Counted from the stretch's first letter, positions 1 to 8,357 are shown. The stretch: 64,000 bases of DNA from Streptomyces sp. NRRL F-5122 (GCF_001507435.1 NZ_LMWH01000254.1:248001-312000); one strand, 5' to 3'. The notes: generated by a model not told the origin, from the sequence alone. Numbers and translations are program-made.

Positions 1-1
1 C

Positions 2-1090
2 CTCAACATCCGCCAGCGGATCGTGGCGCAGGCCGTCCACCGGACGACGGCGGTCGCCTCGATCGCCTTCCTCCTGGTGCACGTCACGGTCAAGCTCGCG
101 CTCGACCACACGGTTCTGATCGCCGCGCTGGTCCCGTTCAGCCTCGGCGTGAGCGGCTCGGCGGGACTCATCGGCCTCGGTTCCCTGGCCGCCCTGCTCA
201 TGATCTTCGTCGGTGTCACCGGGGCCCTTCGCGGCAACTTCGCCTCCCCCGCGCCGGTCGCGGCGCGCTGGCGGGCGATGCACATGCTCGCCTACCCGTC
301 CTGGTGCGCCGCGCTGGTCCACGGCCTGTACGCGGGCCGGGCCGCCAAGCCGTTCTTCACGATCTCCTACGAGCTCTGCCTGCTCGGGGTCATGGCGGCG
401 CTCGCCCTGCGCGCCGCGCCGCGCCCGTTCAAGCGGAAGGTGGCGGACCGGATCTTCGCGATCGTCGGATCCGGCGATCGGTTCGGACGCGACGATCTGG
501 ACGCCAGTCGGGCCCGCAACGCGGAGGCCGCGGCCGCCATGGCGGGCTTCGGACCCCGGTCGGCGGACCGTGGCGCCGCCACCGAGGGACTGATCCCCTC
601 CCAGCCCTCCACGTCCCTGTACGACACCCCTCCGGCCCGCACCATGACCCCCGAGTCCGGCAACGGCTTCGCCGCCGCCTACCGGGCCGTCTCGGCCACG
701 CCCCGCGCCCAGGGACCGATGACACCCGACGCGACGCAGCGCATGAACCCCGTGACCATGCAGCAGACGGGGGCGATGCCGCGGGTCGACGGTCCGGGCA
801 GCACCTCCGGCAGCTGGCCCGTCCCCTCCCCGCCGCCCGTCGGCGAGGCGCCCCCCTCCGCATACGACCCGCTCCAGGACACCGGATACAACATCCCGAC
901 CTATGGCAGTTCCGGATACGACGGGTACGGCGGGGGTGAGATGTACGACACGAGTGAGACGAACAGCCCCTACGGCACGTACAACTCGAACAACACGTAC
1001 AACAGCGGTCCCGCGACTGACACGGCCCCCGGCGCCTACGGCACACCGGGTGCCGGCGAACCCTGGAACGCGCCTTCCGGAGGCTTTTAG
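2..1090 (+). CDS. Cytochrome-like membrane protein with disordered C-terminal tail (5' end outside window)
   Basis: The frame is open to the window edge and the residues before the first GTG (base 23) read as continuous protein, so the gene almost certainly starts further left. The visible part has four hydrophobic helices in its first 140 residues. Histidines lie in or beside them (LLVHVTVK, MHMLAYPSW, LVHGLYAG), as expected for a membrane haem-b or ferric-reductase-like electron carrier. After about residue 150 the chain becomes a long, low-complexity Pro/Gly/Ser/Tyr-rich tail with no recognisable domain. The stop overlaps the start of the next gene by one base (TAGTG). The two are therefore translationally coupled, and this protein is probably the membrane partner of the NuoF-like flavoprotein. 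The haem role is inferred from helices and histidines only. Confidence 0.75.
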   Translation, partial: LNIRQRIVAQAVHRTTAVASIAFLLVHVTVKLALDHTVLIAALVPFSLGVSGSAGLIGLGSLAALLMIFVGVTGALRGNFASPAPVAARWRAMHMLAYPSWCAALVHGLYAGRAAKPFFTISYELCLLGVMAALALRAAPRPFKRKVADRIFAIVGSGDRFGRDDLDASRARNAEAAAAMAGFGPRSADRGAATEGLIPSQPSTSLYDTPPARTMTPESGNGFAAAYRAVSATPRAQGPMTPDATQRMNPVTMQQTGAMPRVDGPGSTSGSWPVPSPPPVGEAPPSAYDPLQDTGYNIPTYGSSGYDGYGGGEMYDTSETNSPYGTYNSNNTYNSGPATDTAPGAYGTPGAGEPWNAPSGGF

Positions 1091-2706
1091 TGAACGAGGC
1101 CCTGCCCGACGTCCCAGAAGTCCGTGTGGTCGGACTTCCGCAGCTCACGTCGGGCTTCGACCTTGTCGAGAGACTCGACCTCCCCATGCACCTCAAGGTG
1201 CACGGCCCCCTCGAACCGATGGGCGGCGAACAGCTCGCGCAGCTGGCCGAACAGATCTCCCTGAAGGGGCGGGGCGGGGCGGGCTTCCCCTTCCACAAGA
1301 AGCTGCGGTCGGTCGCCGAGTCGGCGATCCGCCGTGGCATCCGGCCGGTGGTCGTCGTCAACGGCAGTGAGGACGAGCCGGCCTGCCGCAAGGACACGGT
1401 GCTGATCAACCGTGCCCCGCACCTCATCCTGGACGGCGCCCTGCTGGTCGCCGAGGCCCTCGGCGCGCGGACACTCGTGATCGGCGTGACCCGGGCCTCC
1501 ACGGAGCGGTCGATGGAGCAGGCGCTGGCCGAGCGCGGCCTGAGCGACCGGCGTGGCGCGCCCATACGCGCGCGCGTGCAACGCAACCCGGTGCGCATGG
1601 TCACCGGTGCCGCCGCGTCGCTGGTCCGATCCATCGACGGCGGTCCCGCGATCCCGCCGGGCCGCAAGACGAGCGCATCGCAGAGCGGCGTGGGCGGCGC
1701 GCCCACCCTGCTGTCGAACGCCGAAACGTTCGCCCAGCTGGCGATCGCCGCCCGCATCGGCGCCGAGCGCTACTGCAACACCGGTCTGTACGACGAGCCC
1801 GGTACGGTCATGCTCACCGTCTCCGGCGCGGTCAGCCGTCCGATGGTGATCGAGGTCCCCACGGGTGTGCCGCTGCGGTACGTGCTCCAGCTGGCGGGCG
1901 CCCCGCCGCTCCCGCAGGGCGTGCTGACCGGCGGCTACCACGGCAAGTGGATCGACGCGGCGACGGTCGACGAGGCGATCGTCTCGCGCAACAACCTCGA
2001 CGCCGTCGGCGGCTCGCTCGGCGCCGGCGCGATCCTGCCCATCAGCCAGGAGACCTGCCCGCTGGGCGAGTCCCTGCAGGTGGCCAAGTGGCTGGCCGAG
2101 GAGAGCGCGGGCCAGTGCGGTCCCTGCTACCTCGGCCTGCCCGCCGCGGCCCGCGGGATGGAGGACATCCTCAACGGCGGCGGCCCCGCCGCCCTCGAGG
2201 CCCTGAAGCAGGTCGCCAAGGCCGTGAAGAAGCGCGGTGCGTGCTCGCACCCGGACGGCTCGGCGATGTTCCTGGAATCGACCATCAAGGCCTTCACGGA
2301 CGACCTGGCGGCACACGTCCTCGGCAACGGCTGCGGCAGACCCGTGGAGGGCGTGCTGCCGCTCTTCGAGGGCGGCCGGGCCCCGACGGGCATCCCGGGC
2401 GGCGGCCAGGCCGAGCCCGAGGCCGGTGCCAGCCGGCAGAAGATCTTCGTCGACTGGACGCTGTGCCGCGGCCACGGCCTGTGCGCGGACATCCTCCCGG
2501 AGGTCTTCGAACTGGGCGCCGACGGTTTCCCCACCGTCGCCCAGGCCCAGGTGCCGAGGTACGCGGAGGCGAAGGCACTGCGGGCCGTACGCCGGTGCCC
2601 CGCGCTCGCGCTGCGGATCGAGGAGGACACCCGTTCCGGTGCGCCGGCGCGCAACAACCTGCCGGTGCTGTCGCAGGGCCGAGGACGCCGCGCTCTCGGC
2701 CGCTGA
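1090..2706 (+). CDS. NuoF-like NADH-binding flavo-iron-sulfur protein fused to a C-terminal ferredoxin
   Basis: 538 residues from GTG. The N-terminal two thirds is NuoF-like: the glycine-rich NADH/FMN loop KGRGGAGFPFHKK lies near residue 58 and an SLBB-type segment near residues 250-280. The Fe-S motif reads ESAGQCGPC, with a further Cys in ACSHPDG. Complex I NuoF has ESCGxCxPC, so the first cysteine is Ala here. Residues of about 450-515 form a one-cluster ferredoxin (CRGHGLC, then RRCPA). The protein could pass electrons from NAD(P)H through flavin and Fe-S centres to or from the membrane protein encoded just upstream, whose stop codon it overlaps. No other complex I genes are nearby, so this is not a respiratory nuo operon. 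The physiological acceptor is unknown. Confidence 0.85.
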   Translation: MNEALPDVPEVRVVGLPQLTSGFDLVERLDLPMHLKVHGPLEPMGGEQLAQLAEQISLKGRGGAGFPFHKKLRSVAESAIRRGIRPVVVVNGSEDEPACRKDTVLINRAPHLILDGALLVAEALGARTLVIGVTRASTERSMEQALAERGLSDRRGAPIRARVQRNPVRMVTGAAASLVRSIDGGPAIPPGRKTSASQSGVGGAPTLLSNAETFAQLAIAARIGAERYCNTGLYDEPGTVMLTVSGAVSRPMVIEVPTGVPLRYVLQLAGAPPLPQGVLTGGYHGKWIDAATVDEAIVSRNNLDAVGGSLGAGAILPISQETCPLGESLQVAKWLAEESAGQCGPCYLGLPAAARGMEDILNGGGPAALEALKQVAKAVKKRGACSHPDGSAMFLESTIKAFTDDLAAHVLGNGCGRPVEGVLPLFEGGRAPTGIPGGGQAEPEAGASRQKIFVDWTLCRGHGLCADILPEVFELGADGFPTVAQAQVPRYAEAKALRAVRRCPALALRIEEDTRSGAPARNNLPVLSQGRGRRALGR

Positions 2707-2716
2707 GCGGACGGAT

Positions 2717-2746
2717 CACGGGCCGCCCCGCCCGGGGTGGCCCGTG
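2717..2746 (+). terminator. Terminator hairpin after the NuoF-like gene
   Basis: Arms of 13 bases (2717-2729 and 2734-2746), one G-U pair and a 4-base loop, 10 bases after the stop codon. There is no clear T-run, as is usual in streptomycetes. Confidence 0.7.
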
Positions 2747-2782
2747 CGTCGTCGTCGGCGTTCCCATGGCTCCGGACATGCC

Positions 2783-2816
2783 GAAGGCGGTCCATCCGAT
2801 GGGATGGACCGCCTTC
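2783..2816. terminator. Hairpin between the NuoF-like operon and the tRNA
   Basis: A perfect 15-bp stem (2783-2797 with 2802-2816) and 4-base loop lie 8 bases past the 3' end of the minus-strand tRNA. It can stop transcription from either side. Confidence 0.7.
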
Positions 2817-2824
2817 AAGTCCTG

Positions 2825-2897
2825 TGGAGCTAAGGAGAATTGAACTCCTGACCTCCTGCATGCCATGCAGGCGCTCTACCAACTGAGCTATAGCCCC
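2825..2897 (-). tRNA. tRNA-Ala (anticodon GGC), copy 1
   Basis: 73 bases. On the minus strand it folds as a standard cloverleaf: acceptor GGGGCTA pairs with TAGCTCC (one G-U) with discriminator A. The D arm begins AGCTCAGTTGGTAGAGC, the anticodon stem is CCTGC/GCAGG and the loop is ATGGCAT (anticodon GGC). The T loop is TTCAATT. The 3' CCA is not encoded. The second copy at 4131-4203 has the same sequence. Confidence 0.97.
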
Positions 2898-3081
2898 TCG
2901 TGGCCACGCGGCCGAGCCGCTTGTAGACCGTGTCGCCCGGTTTCCCCGGCGGCGACGCCAACATTACACGGTCCCCCGGGTGGAACACCAAATCGTTTCC
3001 GTCGTGCGCGGGGACCCTCCCGTGCACGGGGAATCGAGGTCCAGGGCCGGCTTCCGCCCATGTCCGCGGCCCGGTCGGGGG

Positions 3082-3315
3082 TCAGGCCGTGGCGAAGGAG
3101 TAGAAGCGTTTGAGCGTGCAGTGGTCGTCCAGGAGACGGCCGTAGATCGGCTCGCCTTCCAGTTCCCGATAGGTCTCGATCGGGTCGCCTTTTATGATCA
3201 GCGCCCGTGCGCATTCCTCGCACCAGTACTGGTAGTCGGGGTTGACCGGTTCCATGTCCCGGACGATCGGCGTACCGCTCCCGCACCAGTCGCACTTTCG
3301 CCTGTGTGCACCCAT
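3082..3315 (-). CDS. Small conserved-type zinc-ribbon protein (77 aa)
   Basis: 77 residues with two CxxC pairs (CDWC near residue 8 and CEEC near residue 32), which would bind one zinc ion. The remainder is acidic and aromatic. ATG at 3315 is preceded by GGAG at a normal distance, inside the end of the upstream gene. The gene lies 3 bases after another small CxxC protein, so the two are co-transcribed and probably coupled. I do not recognise a named family. A small adaptor, or a regulator of transcription or translation, fits the zinc ribbon, but no function can be assigned. The pair sits between two identical tRNA-Ala genes. Confidence 0.75.
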   Translation of the reverse strand: MGAHRRKCDWCGSGTPIVRDMEPVNPDYQYWCEECARALIIKGDPIETYRELEGEPIYGRLLDDHCTLKRFYSFATA

Positions 3316-3318
3316 CGA

Positions 3319-3492
3319 TCAGCTCCAGCTGTGGCCGCAGGCCGTGCACACGTAGGAGATACCGCCGTTGTCGCCGAGGACCTGGGCCACATGGGACGAG
3401 CCACAGGAAGGGCAGTCGAGGAGGGTGGCCTTCCGACGTGGCACCGCCACTGCGAGGAGATCGTGGATCTCCTCGCGGATGCTCGCAGGCAT
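3319..3492 (-). CDS. Tiny zinc-ribbon protein (57 aa)
   Basis: 57 residues starting MPASIREEIHDLL. The helical N-terminal half is followed by a compact ribbon with CPSC and CTAC about 20 residues apart and an aromatic GHSWS end. I chose ATG 3492 over longer in-frame starts because GGGAGG sits just upstream, and codons before it look non-coding. The ribbon resembles those of many small RNA- or polymerase-associated zinc proteins, but the family is not recognised. It is the first gene of a two-gene unit with the 77-residue zinc-ribbon protein. The start is fairly secure and the function unknown. Confidence 0.75.
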   Translation of the reverse strand: MPASIREEIHDLLAVAVPRRKATLLDCPSCGSSHVAQVLGDNGGISYVCTACGHSWS

Positions 3493-4065
3493 CGCTCTCC
3501 CTCCCGTCGGGCCGCGCCCCCTTCCGGCCGTCTGATTCTGCCACGGCCGAGCCGATACGGTCAGCGACGCCTTCGTACCAGTCCGGACACGGCACCCGAC
3601 GTGGCCGTCGCGGGCCGGCGCGTACATGCACATGGGGAGCGCGTCCGAAGAGGTATACGCCCCAGGGGCCCGGGTGACTCAAGCTCGCCGCAGAAGAATG
3701 GCCGAAGACCGCGGAGCCGATCGGCCGGCCGAGCCGGGTGACCGCTGGGGGTGACGGTCGGCGCCGAGCGGCCTTCTCCGGGCGTACGGCGGCGCGAGCA
3801 CGGTTGTGGGGCCCGGAACGGCACGGGACCCGCTCCTGCCCGCGCGAGGGCCTCGTACGGCCGCGCACCGCCGCCCCTCACCGCCGCGCACCGCCGCCCC
3901 TCACCGCCGTGCAGCGGGCGGCCCGCACCGCCGGGCAGGAAGCCGGGACCGCGCCGGCCGGTCCTCCCCACGCCTCGTGAGGCGGGAGACGCCGTCACCC
4001 GTGCTTCCTCGGTGACATGACGCCGGGTCAGGCCGAGTACGGACGAAATGGCCCCGGACACAGAA
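3493..4065. other. Gene-poor gap between the zinc-ribbon pair and the second tRNA
   Basis: About 570 bases with no credible gene. Short open frames exist on both strands, but they are Arg/Pro/Ala-rich composition shadows without ribosome sites. The only structure I see is a 23-bp tandem duplication at 3861-3906. The promoter of the zinc-ribbon genes should lie near 3500-3600, but I cannot identify it. Confidence 0.5.
3861..3906. repeat. Two perfect tandem copies of a 23-bp GC-rich unit
   Basis: Bases 3861-3883 are repeated exactly at 3884-3906. The repeat is non-coding and is probably a slippage product in GC-rich DNA. Confidence 0.85.
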
Positions 4066-4091
4066 AATCCCGCCCCTTGAGGGACGGGATT
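4066..4091 (-). terminator. Intrinsic terminator of the second tRNA-Ala
   Basis: 11-bp stem (4066-4076 with 4081-4091, one G-U) and a 4-base loop. On the minus strand a TTTT run follows. It lies 39 bases beyond the tRNA 3' end. Confidence 0.8.
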
Positions 4092-4130
4092 CTGATCACC
4101 GATCTCTGACACCTTCGAAGTGTCGATCCG

Positions 4131-4203
4131 TGGAGCTAAGGAGAATTGAACTCCTGACCTCCTGCATGCCATGCAGGCGCTCTACCAACTGAGCTATAGC
4201 CCC
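4131..4203 (-). tRNA. tRNA-Ala (anticodon GGC), copy 2
   Basis: 73 bases, same sequence as the gene at 2825-2897, with the same cloverleaf and GGC anticodon. The 3' CCA is not encoded. An intrinsic terminator follows at 4066-4091. The two copies form a 73-bp direct repeat 1.3 kb apart. Confidence 0.97.
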
Positions 4204-4298
4204 GCGCGTTCTTCCCGCTCGGCGGGCGAACAAGAAGAACTTTAGCCTGCGGCCTGCCGGAAAGTGAAATCCGTGCCCCGACACCCGGTGAGGAGGTG

Positions 4299-4967
4299 TC
4301 AGTCGTCGTCGCCGAGGACCGGTTCGGGAAGCGTGCCCGCGTTGTGCTCCAGGAGACGCCACCCGCGCACGCCCTCGCCGAGGACGGACCAGGAGCAGTT
4401 GGAGAGACCACCGAGGCTCTCCCAGTGGCGGGACTCGAGGCCGAGCAGCCGTCCGATGGTGGTGCGGATCGTGCCACCGTGACTGACCACCACGAGGGTG
4501 CCGTTCTCCGGGAGCTTCTCGGCGTGGCGCAGCACCACCGGGGCCGCCCGGTCGGCGACCTCGGTCTCCAGTTCGCCTCCGCCGCGGCGGACGGGCTCAC
4601 CGCGCTTCCAGGCGGCGTACTCCTCCCCGTGCCGGGCGATGATCTCCTCGTGGGTCAGCCCCTGCCAGACACCCGCGTACGTCTCGCGCAGGGACTCGTC
4701 GTGAGTGACCTCCAGACCCGTCAGCGCGGCCAGCTCCGCGGCCGTCGAGGCGGCGCGCTTGAGGTCGGAGGCGACGATGGCGTCGGGCTTCAAGGAGGCG
4801 AGCAGGCGGGCCGAGCGGCGGGCCTGGCCGACGCCGGTCTCGGTCAGCTCGACGTCCGTGGAGCCCTGGAAGCGGCGTTCCACGTTCCAGGACGTCTGGC
4901 CATGCCGCCACAGGACGAGACGGCGCCCCCGCCCCCTCCTCGAGGTGTCGGCGCCGGAGGCCGTCAC
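4299..4967 (-). CDS. Histidine phosphatase superfamily protein (phosphoglycerate-mutase-like)
   Basis: 222 residues. The catalytic RHG motif (LVLWRHGQTSWN) is near residue 20, the second phosphate-pocket Arg/Glu region is in SLRETYAGVWQG near residue 93, and the second catalytic His is in VVSHGG near residue 160. This is the usual histidine phosphatase layout and length. Such proteins remove phosphate from small metabolites, and the substrate cannot be told from sequence. The start overlaps the stop of rsfS by 4 bases (ATGA), so the gene is translationally coupled at the end of the nadD - LCP - rsfS series. Confidence 0.88.
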   Translation of the reverse strand: MTASGADTSRRGRGRRLVLWRHGQTSWNVERRFQGSTDVELTETGVGQARRSARLLASLKPDAIVASDLKRAASTAAELAALTGLEVTHDESLRETYAGVWQGLTHEEIIARHGEEYAAWKRGEPVRRGGGELETEVADRAAPVVLRHAEKLPENGTLVVVSHGGTIRTTIGRLLGLESRHWESLGGLSNCSWSVLGEGVRGWRLLEHNAGTLPEPVLGDDD

Positions 4968-5422
4968 CGCAGTTCCCCACCCAGCTCGGCATTCAGTTCG
5001 GCGGCGTCCTCGGCGGCCTTCAGCCGGGCGTGCTCCGCCGCCTTGCCGCGGGTGGCCTTGGCGTCGGCGGGCAGCTCCAGCTCGGGGCAGTCCTTCCAGA
5101 GCCGCTCCAGTGCGTAGAAGACCCGCTCCTCGCTGTGCTGGACGTGCACCACGATGTCGACGTAGTCGAGCAGCACCCAGCGAGCCTCGCGGTCGCCCTC
5201 GCGACGCACCGGCTTGGCGCCGAGTTCCTTGTTCAGTCGCTCCTCGATCTCGTCGACGATCGACTTGACCTGGCGGTCGTTGGGCGCGGACGCCAGCAGG
5301 AAGGCGTCCGTGATCGACAGCACGTCGCTGACGTCGTAGGCGATGATGTCGTGCGCGAGCTTGTCGGCGGCCGCCTGGGCGGCGGCGGTGATGAGCTCGA
5401 GAGAGCGGTCCGTTGCGGTCAC
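4964..5422 (-). CDS. rsfS: Ribosomal silencing factor RsfS (Iojap/YbeB family)
   Basis: 152 residues. The conserved RsfS core covers residues 8-115 and includes the segments ITDAFLLASAPNDRQ, EGDREARWVLLDYVDIVVHV and ERVFYALERLW. The family binds ribosomal protein L14 and blocks subunit joining when translation must be reduced. A charged Ala/Glu/Lys tail of about 35 residues follows the core, as in other actinobacteria. The position beside nadD and an LCP gene matches the common actinobacterial order nadD - lytR - rsfS - phosphatase. The downstream phosphatase overlaps it by 4 bases. Confidence 0.95.
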   Translation of the reverse strand: MTATDRSLELITAAAQAAADKLAHDIIAYDVSDVLSITDAFLLASAPNDRQVKSIVDEIEERLNKELGAKPVRREGDREARWVLLDYVDIVVHVQHSEERVFYALERLWKDCPELELPADAKATRGKAAEHARLKAAEDAAELNAELGGELR

Positions 5423-5533
5423 TACGAGGCTTTCCTTAGGCGGTCAGTGATACCCCAAGGGTCTCACGGACCGCGGACGGAACCCCATGTGATTAACGGA
5501 CCACCCCCCCGGCACCCCGGGGTGTGGTCCACG

Positions 5534-7309
5534 TCACGACGACGGCTTGTAGTCCTCGCCCAGCACGACCGAGACATCGGCGCTGTTCGCGATCTTGCCC
5601 TTCTGCACGGAGCCGGTGGGCAGGCCCAGCGTCTTGGCCACCTCGACCGCGTTCTCCTTGTCGCTGTCGTCGGCGTACAGGACCTGGGACGTGCTCTGAG
5701 CGGTGCCGCTGCCGGCGTCGATGAAGGTGTAGCCGCCGTTGACCAGTGTGACCCGGGCCTGCTCGGCGGTCTTCTTGGCACCGGTGGCGTTCTTGATCCC
5801 GACCCGGACGGCGTCGCCCGCCTCCGGACTCTTCACGGTGCCGCCGAGGAGGCTCTTCACCACGGTGTCGGTGGCCTTCTCACTGATGGTGCCGTCGGAC
5901 TGGACCGGCAGCAGCTCGGTCTTGTACGCCCCCTGCTTGGCGTGGTCGGCCAGTTTGGCGAGGAAGCTGCCGAGGTCCTTGTCGGTCAGGGAGGGGTCGA
6001 GGATCTGGGCGAGCGTCTGCACGGTGACGGTGGCCGCCTGCGGGTCCGAGGACAACTTGCGCAGCACGCCCACCATGACCTGGCCGAACCGCTCCAGCTG
6101 GGCGTCCTGGGACTCGCCGGAGGCGCGGTAGGTGGCGTAGGCGACGGCCATCTTGCCGCTGAGAGTCTGGTCCTCCCCCTTGTGCACGAGGGGGGCGCCC
6201 TTCTTCTTGGCGTCGGGGTCGGGCACGTCGGCGTTCGTGGTGACCTCGACGTTGCCCACGAGCTCGACGAGGTTGTTCAGGTACGGGGTGTCGAGCCGCC
6301 AGGTGCCCTCGACCTTGGTGCCGAGGACGGAGTCGATGGCGTCGCCGGTGCCGGAGGAGCCGTCGTCGGCTACCGACTTGGCGAGGGTGGTCGTGGTGCC
6401 GTCGTCGGAGGTCAGGGCAAGGGAGTTGGGCAGCAGGACGGTGGCGCCCTGCTTGGTGGTGGTGTTGTCGACGAGCAGCGCGGTCGAGGTGCCGCCGCCC
6501 TTGGTGTTGTGCAGATGGACGGCGATCACATCGCGGTTCTGGGCGCCCGCGGCCGTCGCCGTACCGGACTTGCCACCGCCGGAGGAGGTGCCGGGCAGCT
6601 TGCCCGCGTACCAGAGGTATCCGACACCGCCGACGGCCACCAGGGCGAGGACCACGACGAGGGCGACGACCCGGCCGCGCGCGCGACGCCTGGCCTCCTC
6701 ACGGCGCTCGGTGCGGTTCTCGGTGAACTGCAGCCAGTCGATGACGTCTTCGGAGTCGCCGTCGGGCTCCTCGACGAAGGCGAACTGGTCGGTGGCGTAG
6801 TCGCCGTCACCGCGCGGTTCCCTCTGCGCGGGGACTTCCGTGTGCCCGGGGGCGCCGCCGGGGCCGCGGTCGGGGGTGCCGGGCGGGCGCCCCGGACCGT
6901 TCCCGGCGGGGCCCGTCTGCTGCGGGATGTAGGCGGTCTGCTCGGCAACGCGCGGCTGCTGTCCGCTCGTTGCCGTCCGGCCGTACGGGTCGTGGCCGGT
7001 GCCGGGAGCATTGCCGTAGGAGGCGTAGGGGTCGTACGGGGGGACGGGCGGCTGCCGGCCGGTGTCGTGGGCCTGCTGCGTGCCGGTCGCGTACGGGTCG
7101 TAGCCGTAGCCCTGGGGCTGCTGGTGCTGCTGGTGCTGCTGGTGCTGCTGGTGCTGCTGGTGCTGCTGGTGCTGCTGCGTACCGTAGGGGTCGTAGCCCT
7201 GCGGGGTCTGCTGCGCGGGCACCTGCCGGTACACAGGCTGACCGAACTCGTCGTAACCGACGAGTTCGTACCGGTCGCCCCCCGCGTATCCGTCGTATCG
7301 GTCGTTCAC
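5534..7309 (-). CDS. LytR-CpsA-Psr-type wall polymer transferase with LytR_C domain (PdtA-like)
   Basis: 591 residues from GTG 7309, chosen because AGAGGGG lies 8 bases upstream and longer frames run into nadD. The cytoplasmic N-terminal 200 residues are low-complexity (Gln/Gly/Tyr/Pro), with six tandem QQH units near residue 45. One transmembrane helix (VVALVVVLALVAVGGVGYLWY) follows. The extracellular part has a divergent LCP fold (LLPNSLALTSDDG, LSGKMAVAYATYR, ERFGQVMVGVLRKL) and a C-terminal LytR_C domain ending VVLGEDYKPSS. LCP enzymes attach lipid-linked polymers to peptidoglycan. In S. coelicolor the LCP gene next to nadD is, as I recall, pdtA, a spore-wall polydiglycosylphosphate transferase, which fits the glycopolymer genes downstream here. 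The orthology is inferred from position. Confidence 0.85.
   Translation of the reverse strand: MNDRYDGYAGGDRYELVGYDEFGQPVYRQVPAQQTPQGYDPYGTQQHQQHQQHQQHQQHQQHQQPQGYGYDPYATGTQQAHDTGRQPPVPPYDPYASYGNAPGTGHDPYGRTATSGQQPRVAEQTAYIPQQTGPAGNGPGRPPGTPDRGPGGAPGHTEVPAQREPRGDGDYATDQFAFVEEPDGDSEDVIDWLQFTENRTERREEARRRARGRVVALVVVLALVAVGGVGYLWYAGKLPGTSSGGGKSGTATAAGAQNRDVIAVHLHNTKGGGTSTALLVDNTTTKQGATVLLPNSLALTSDDGTTTTLAKSVADDGSSGTGDAIDSVLGTKVEGTWRLDTPYLNNLVELVGNVEVTTNADVPDPDAKKKGAPLVHKGEDQTLSGKMAVAYATYRASGESQDAQLERFGQVMVGVLRKLSSDPQAATVTVQTLAQILDPSLTDKDLGSFLAKLADHAKQGAYKTELLPVQSDGTISEKATDTVVKSLLGGTVKSPEAGDAVRVGIKNATGAKKTAEQARVTLVNGGYTFIDAGSGTAQSTSQVLYADDSDKENAVEVAKTLGLPTGSVQKGKIANSADVSVVLGEDYKPSS
7118..7177. 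repeat. 9-bp tandem repeat coding (Gln-Gln-His)n
   Basis: Six consecutive copies of a CTGCTGGTG unit (7118-7171) plus a partial seventh lie in the cytoplasmic N-terminal region of the LCP gene. The copies are nearly uninterrupted, so copy number is likely to vary between strains without breaking the frame. Confidence 0.95.
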
Positions 7310-7325
7310 CGGTGCCCCTCTCGGC

Positions 7326-7973
7326 TCACTCGCCGCGGTACAGCTGCCGCTTGTCGATGTAGCGCACCACACCGTCCGGCACCAGGTACCAGACGGGTTC
7401 GCCCATGGCGACTCTCGCACGACAGTCTGTGGACGAGATGGCCAGAGCGGGAACCTCGATCAGCGAGACACCGCCCTCCGGAAGACCCGGGTCGGTCAGG
7501 GTGTGACCGGGACGGGTGACGCCGATGAAGTGCGCGAGGGAGAACAACTCGTCCGTATAGCGCCAGGTGAGGATCTGGCCCAGCGCGTCGGCCCCGGTGA
7601 TGAAGAACAGATCGGTGTCGGGGTTGAGCGCCTTCAGGTCGCGCAGGGTGTCCGTGGTGTAGGTGGGGCCGCCGCGGTCGATGTCGATACGGCTGACCGA
7701 GAACTGGGGGTTCTCCGCGGTCGCGATGACCGTCATCAGATAGCGGTCCTCGGCCGGGGCCACCTTGCGATCCGTCTTCTGCCAGGGCTGCCCGGTCGGT
7801 ACGAACACCACCTCGTCGAGATGGAACTGCGCGGCCACCTCGCTGGCCGCGACGAGGTGCCCGTGGTGAATCGGGTCAAACGTTCCGCCCATGACGCCGA
7901 GACGGCGTTTGCCCGGGTTGGACGGCCCGTTTCCGGGGCCGGGTCCCGGGCCCTTCGCCGGACCGGTGGGCAT
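7326..7973 (-). CDS. nadD: Nicotinate-nucleotide adenylyltransferase
   Basis: 215 residues. The nucleotidyltransferase signature [12 protein letters not shown] is near residue 25 and the second motif [10 protein letters not shown] near residue 175. The enzyme adenylates nicotinate mononucleotide to deamido-NAD in NAD synthesis. I place the start at ATG 7973, with GGGAG about 8 bases upstream. ATG 7988 is an in-frame alternative with a weaker site. The gene is followed after 16 bases by the LCP gene on the same strand, so nadD, LCP, rsfS and phosphatase probably form one transcription unit. Confidence 0.95.
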   Translation of the reverse strand: MPTGPAKGPGPGPGNGPSNPGKRRLGVMGGTFDPIHHGHLVAASEVAAQFHLDEVVFVPTGQPWQKTDRKVAPAEDRYLMTVIATAENPQFSVSRIDIDRGGPTYTTDTLRDLKALNPDTDLFFITGADALGQILTWRYTDELFSLAHFIGVTRPGHTLTDPGLPEGGVSLIEVPALAISSTDCRARVAMGEPVWYLVPDGVVRYIDKRQLYRGE

Positions 7974-8070
7974 GTGCTGCTCTCCCATGCCTGCAGACAC
8001 TACCGGCCCGGCCGCCGGACACCGGCCCACAGGCCCCCCGGAACGGCCGGGACCAGGCACTTCTGCGGAC

Positions 8071-8226
8071 TCAGCGGTCCCGGTTGAAGCGCGTGGTGAT
8101 CCACAGCAGCAGGAGGAGGATGACGAGGGCGCCTCCGCCCGTCATGAACGGGCTGATGCTCGCGTGGCGTTCGCCTTCACCCTCGGCGAGCGTGGCCAAC
8201 TGTGCAGCGGTGCTGTGGAAGCTCAT
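8071..8226 (-). CDS. 51-aa single-helix membrane protein
   Basis: A 51-residue frame, ATG 8226 to TGA 8071. A polar N-terminal 27 residues ([20 protein letters not shown]) is followed by one strong helix ([13 protein letters not shown]) and a basic RFNRDR end, giving an N-out/C-in single-pass topology. The ribosome site is weak (AGG at about -12). It lies between nadD and another tiny membrane protein on the same strand. No family is recognised. The clean hydrophobic helix with charged ends and the tight gap on either side support a real gene over chance. Confidence 0.6.
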   Translation of the reverse strand: MSFHSTAAQLATLAEGEGERHASISPFMTGGGALVILLLLLWITTRFNRDR

Positions 8227-8357
8227 CTTCGGCAGGACCTATCCGGTGTGGGCGGGACAAAGACGTCGGCTCATCGTAAGCGTGCGGCTGCGCACCGATC
8301 ACGCCGACTCCGCCGTTCAGTGCGTACCGTCCGTGCGGGCCGGCACGACCGTGCCGG

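Noticed and set aside
2825..4203. The tRNA duplication as the attachment sites of an integrated element
   Set aside because: Both copies are full tRNA genes and only two small genes lie between. There is no integrase or other mobility gene nearby.
7118..7177. Short tandem repeats considered as a CRISPR-like array
   Set aside because: The units are 9 bp, contiguous without spacers, and encode QQH in frame within a real gene.
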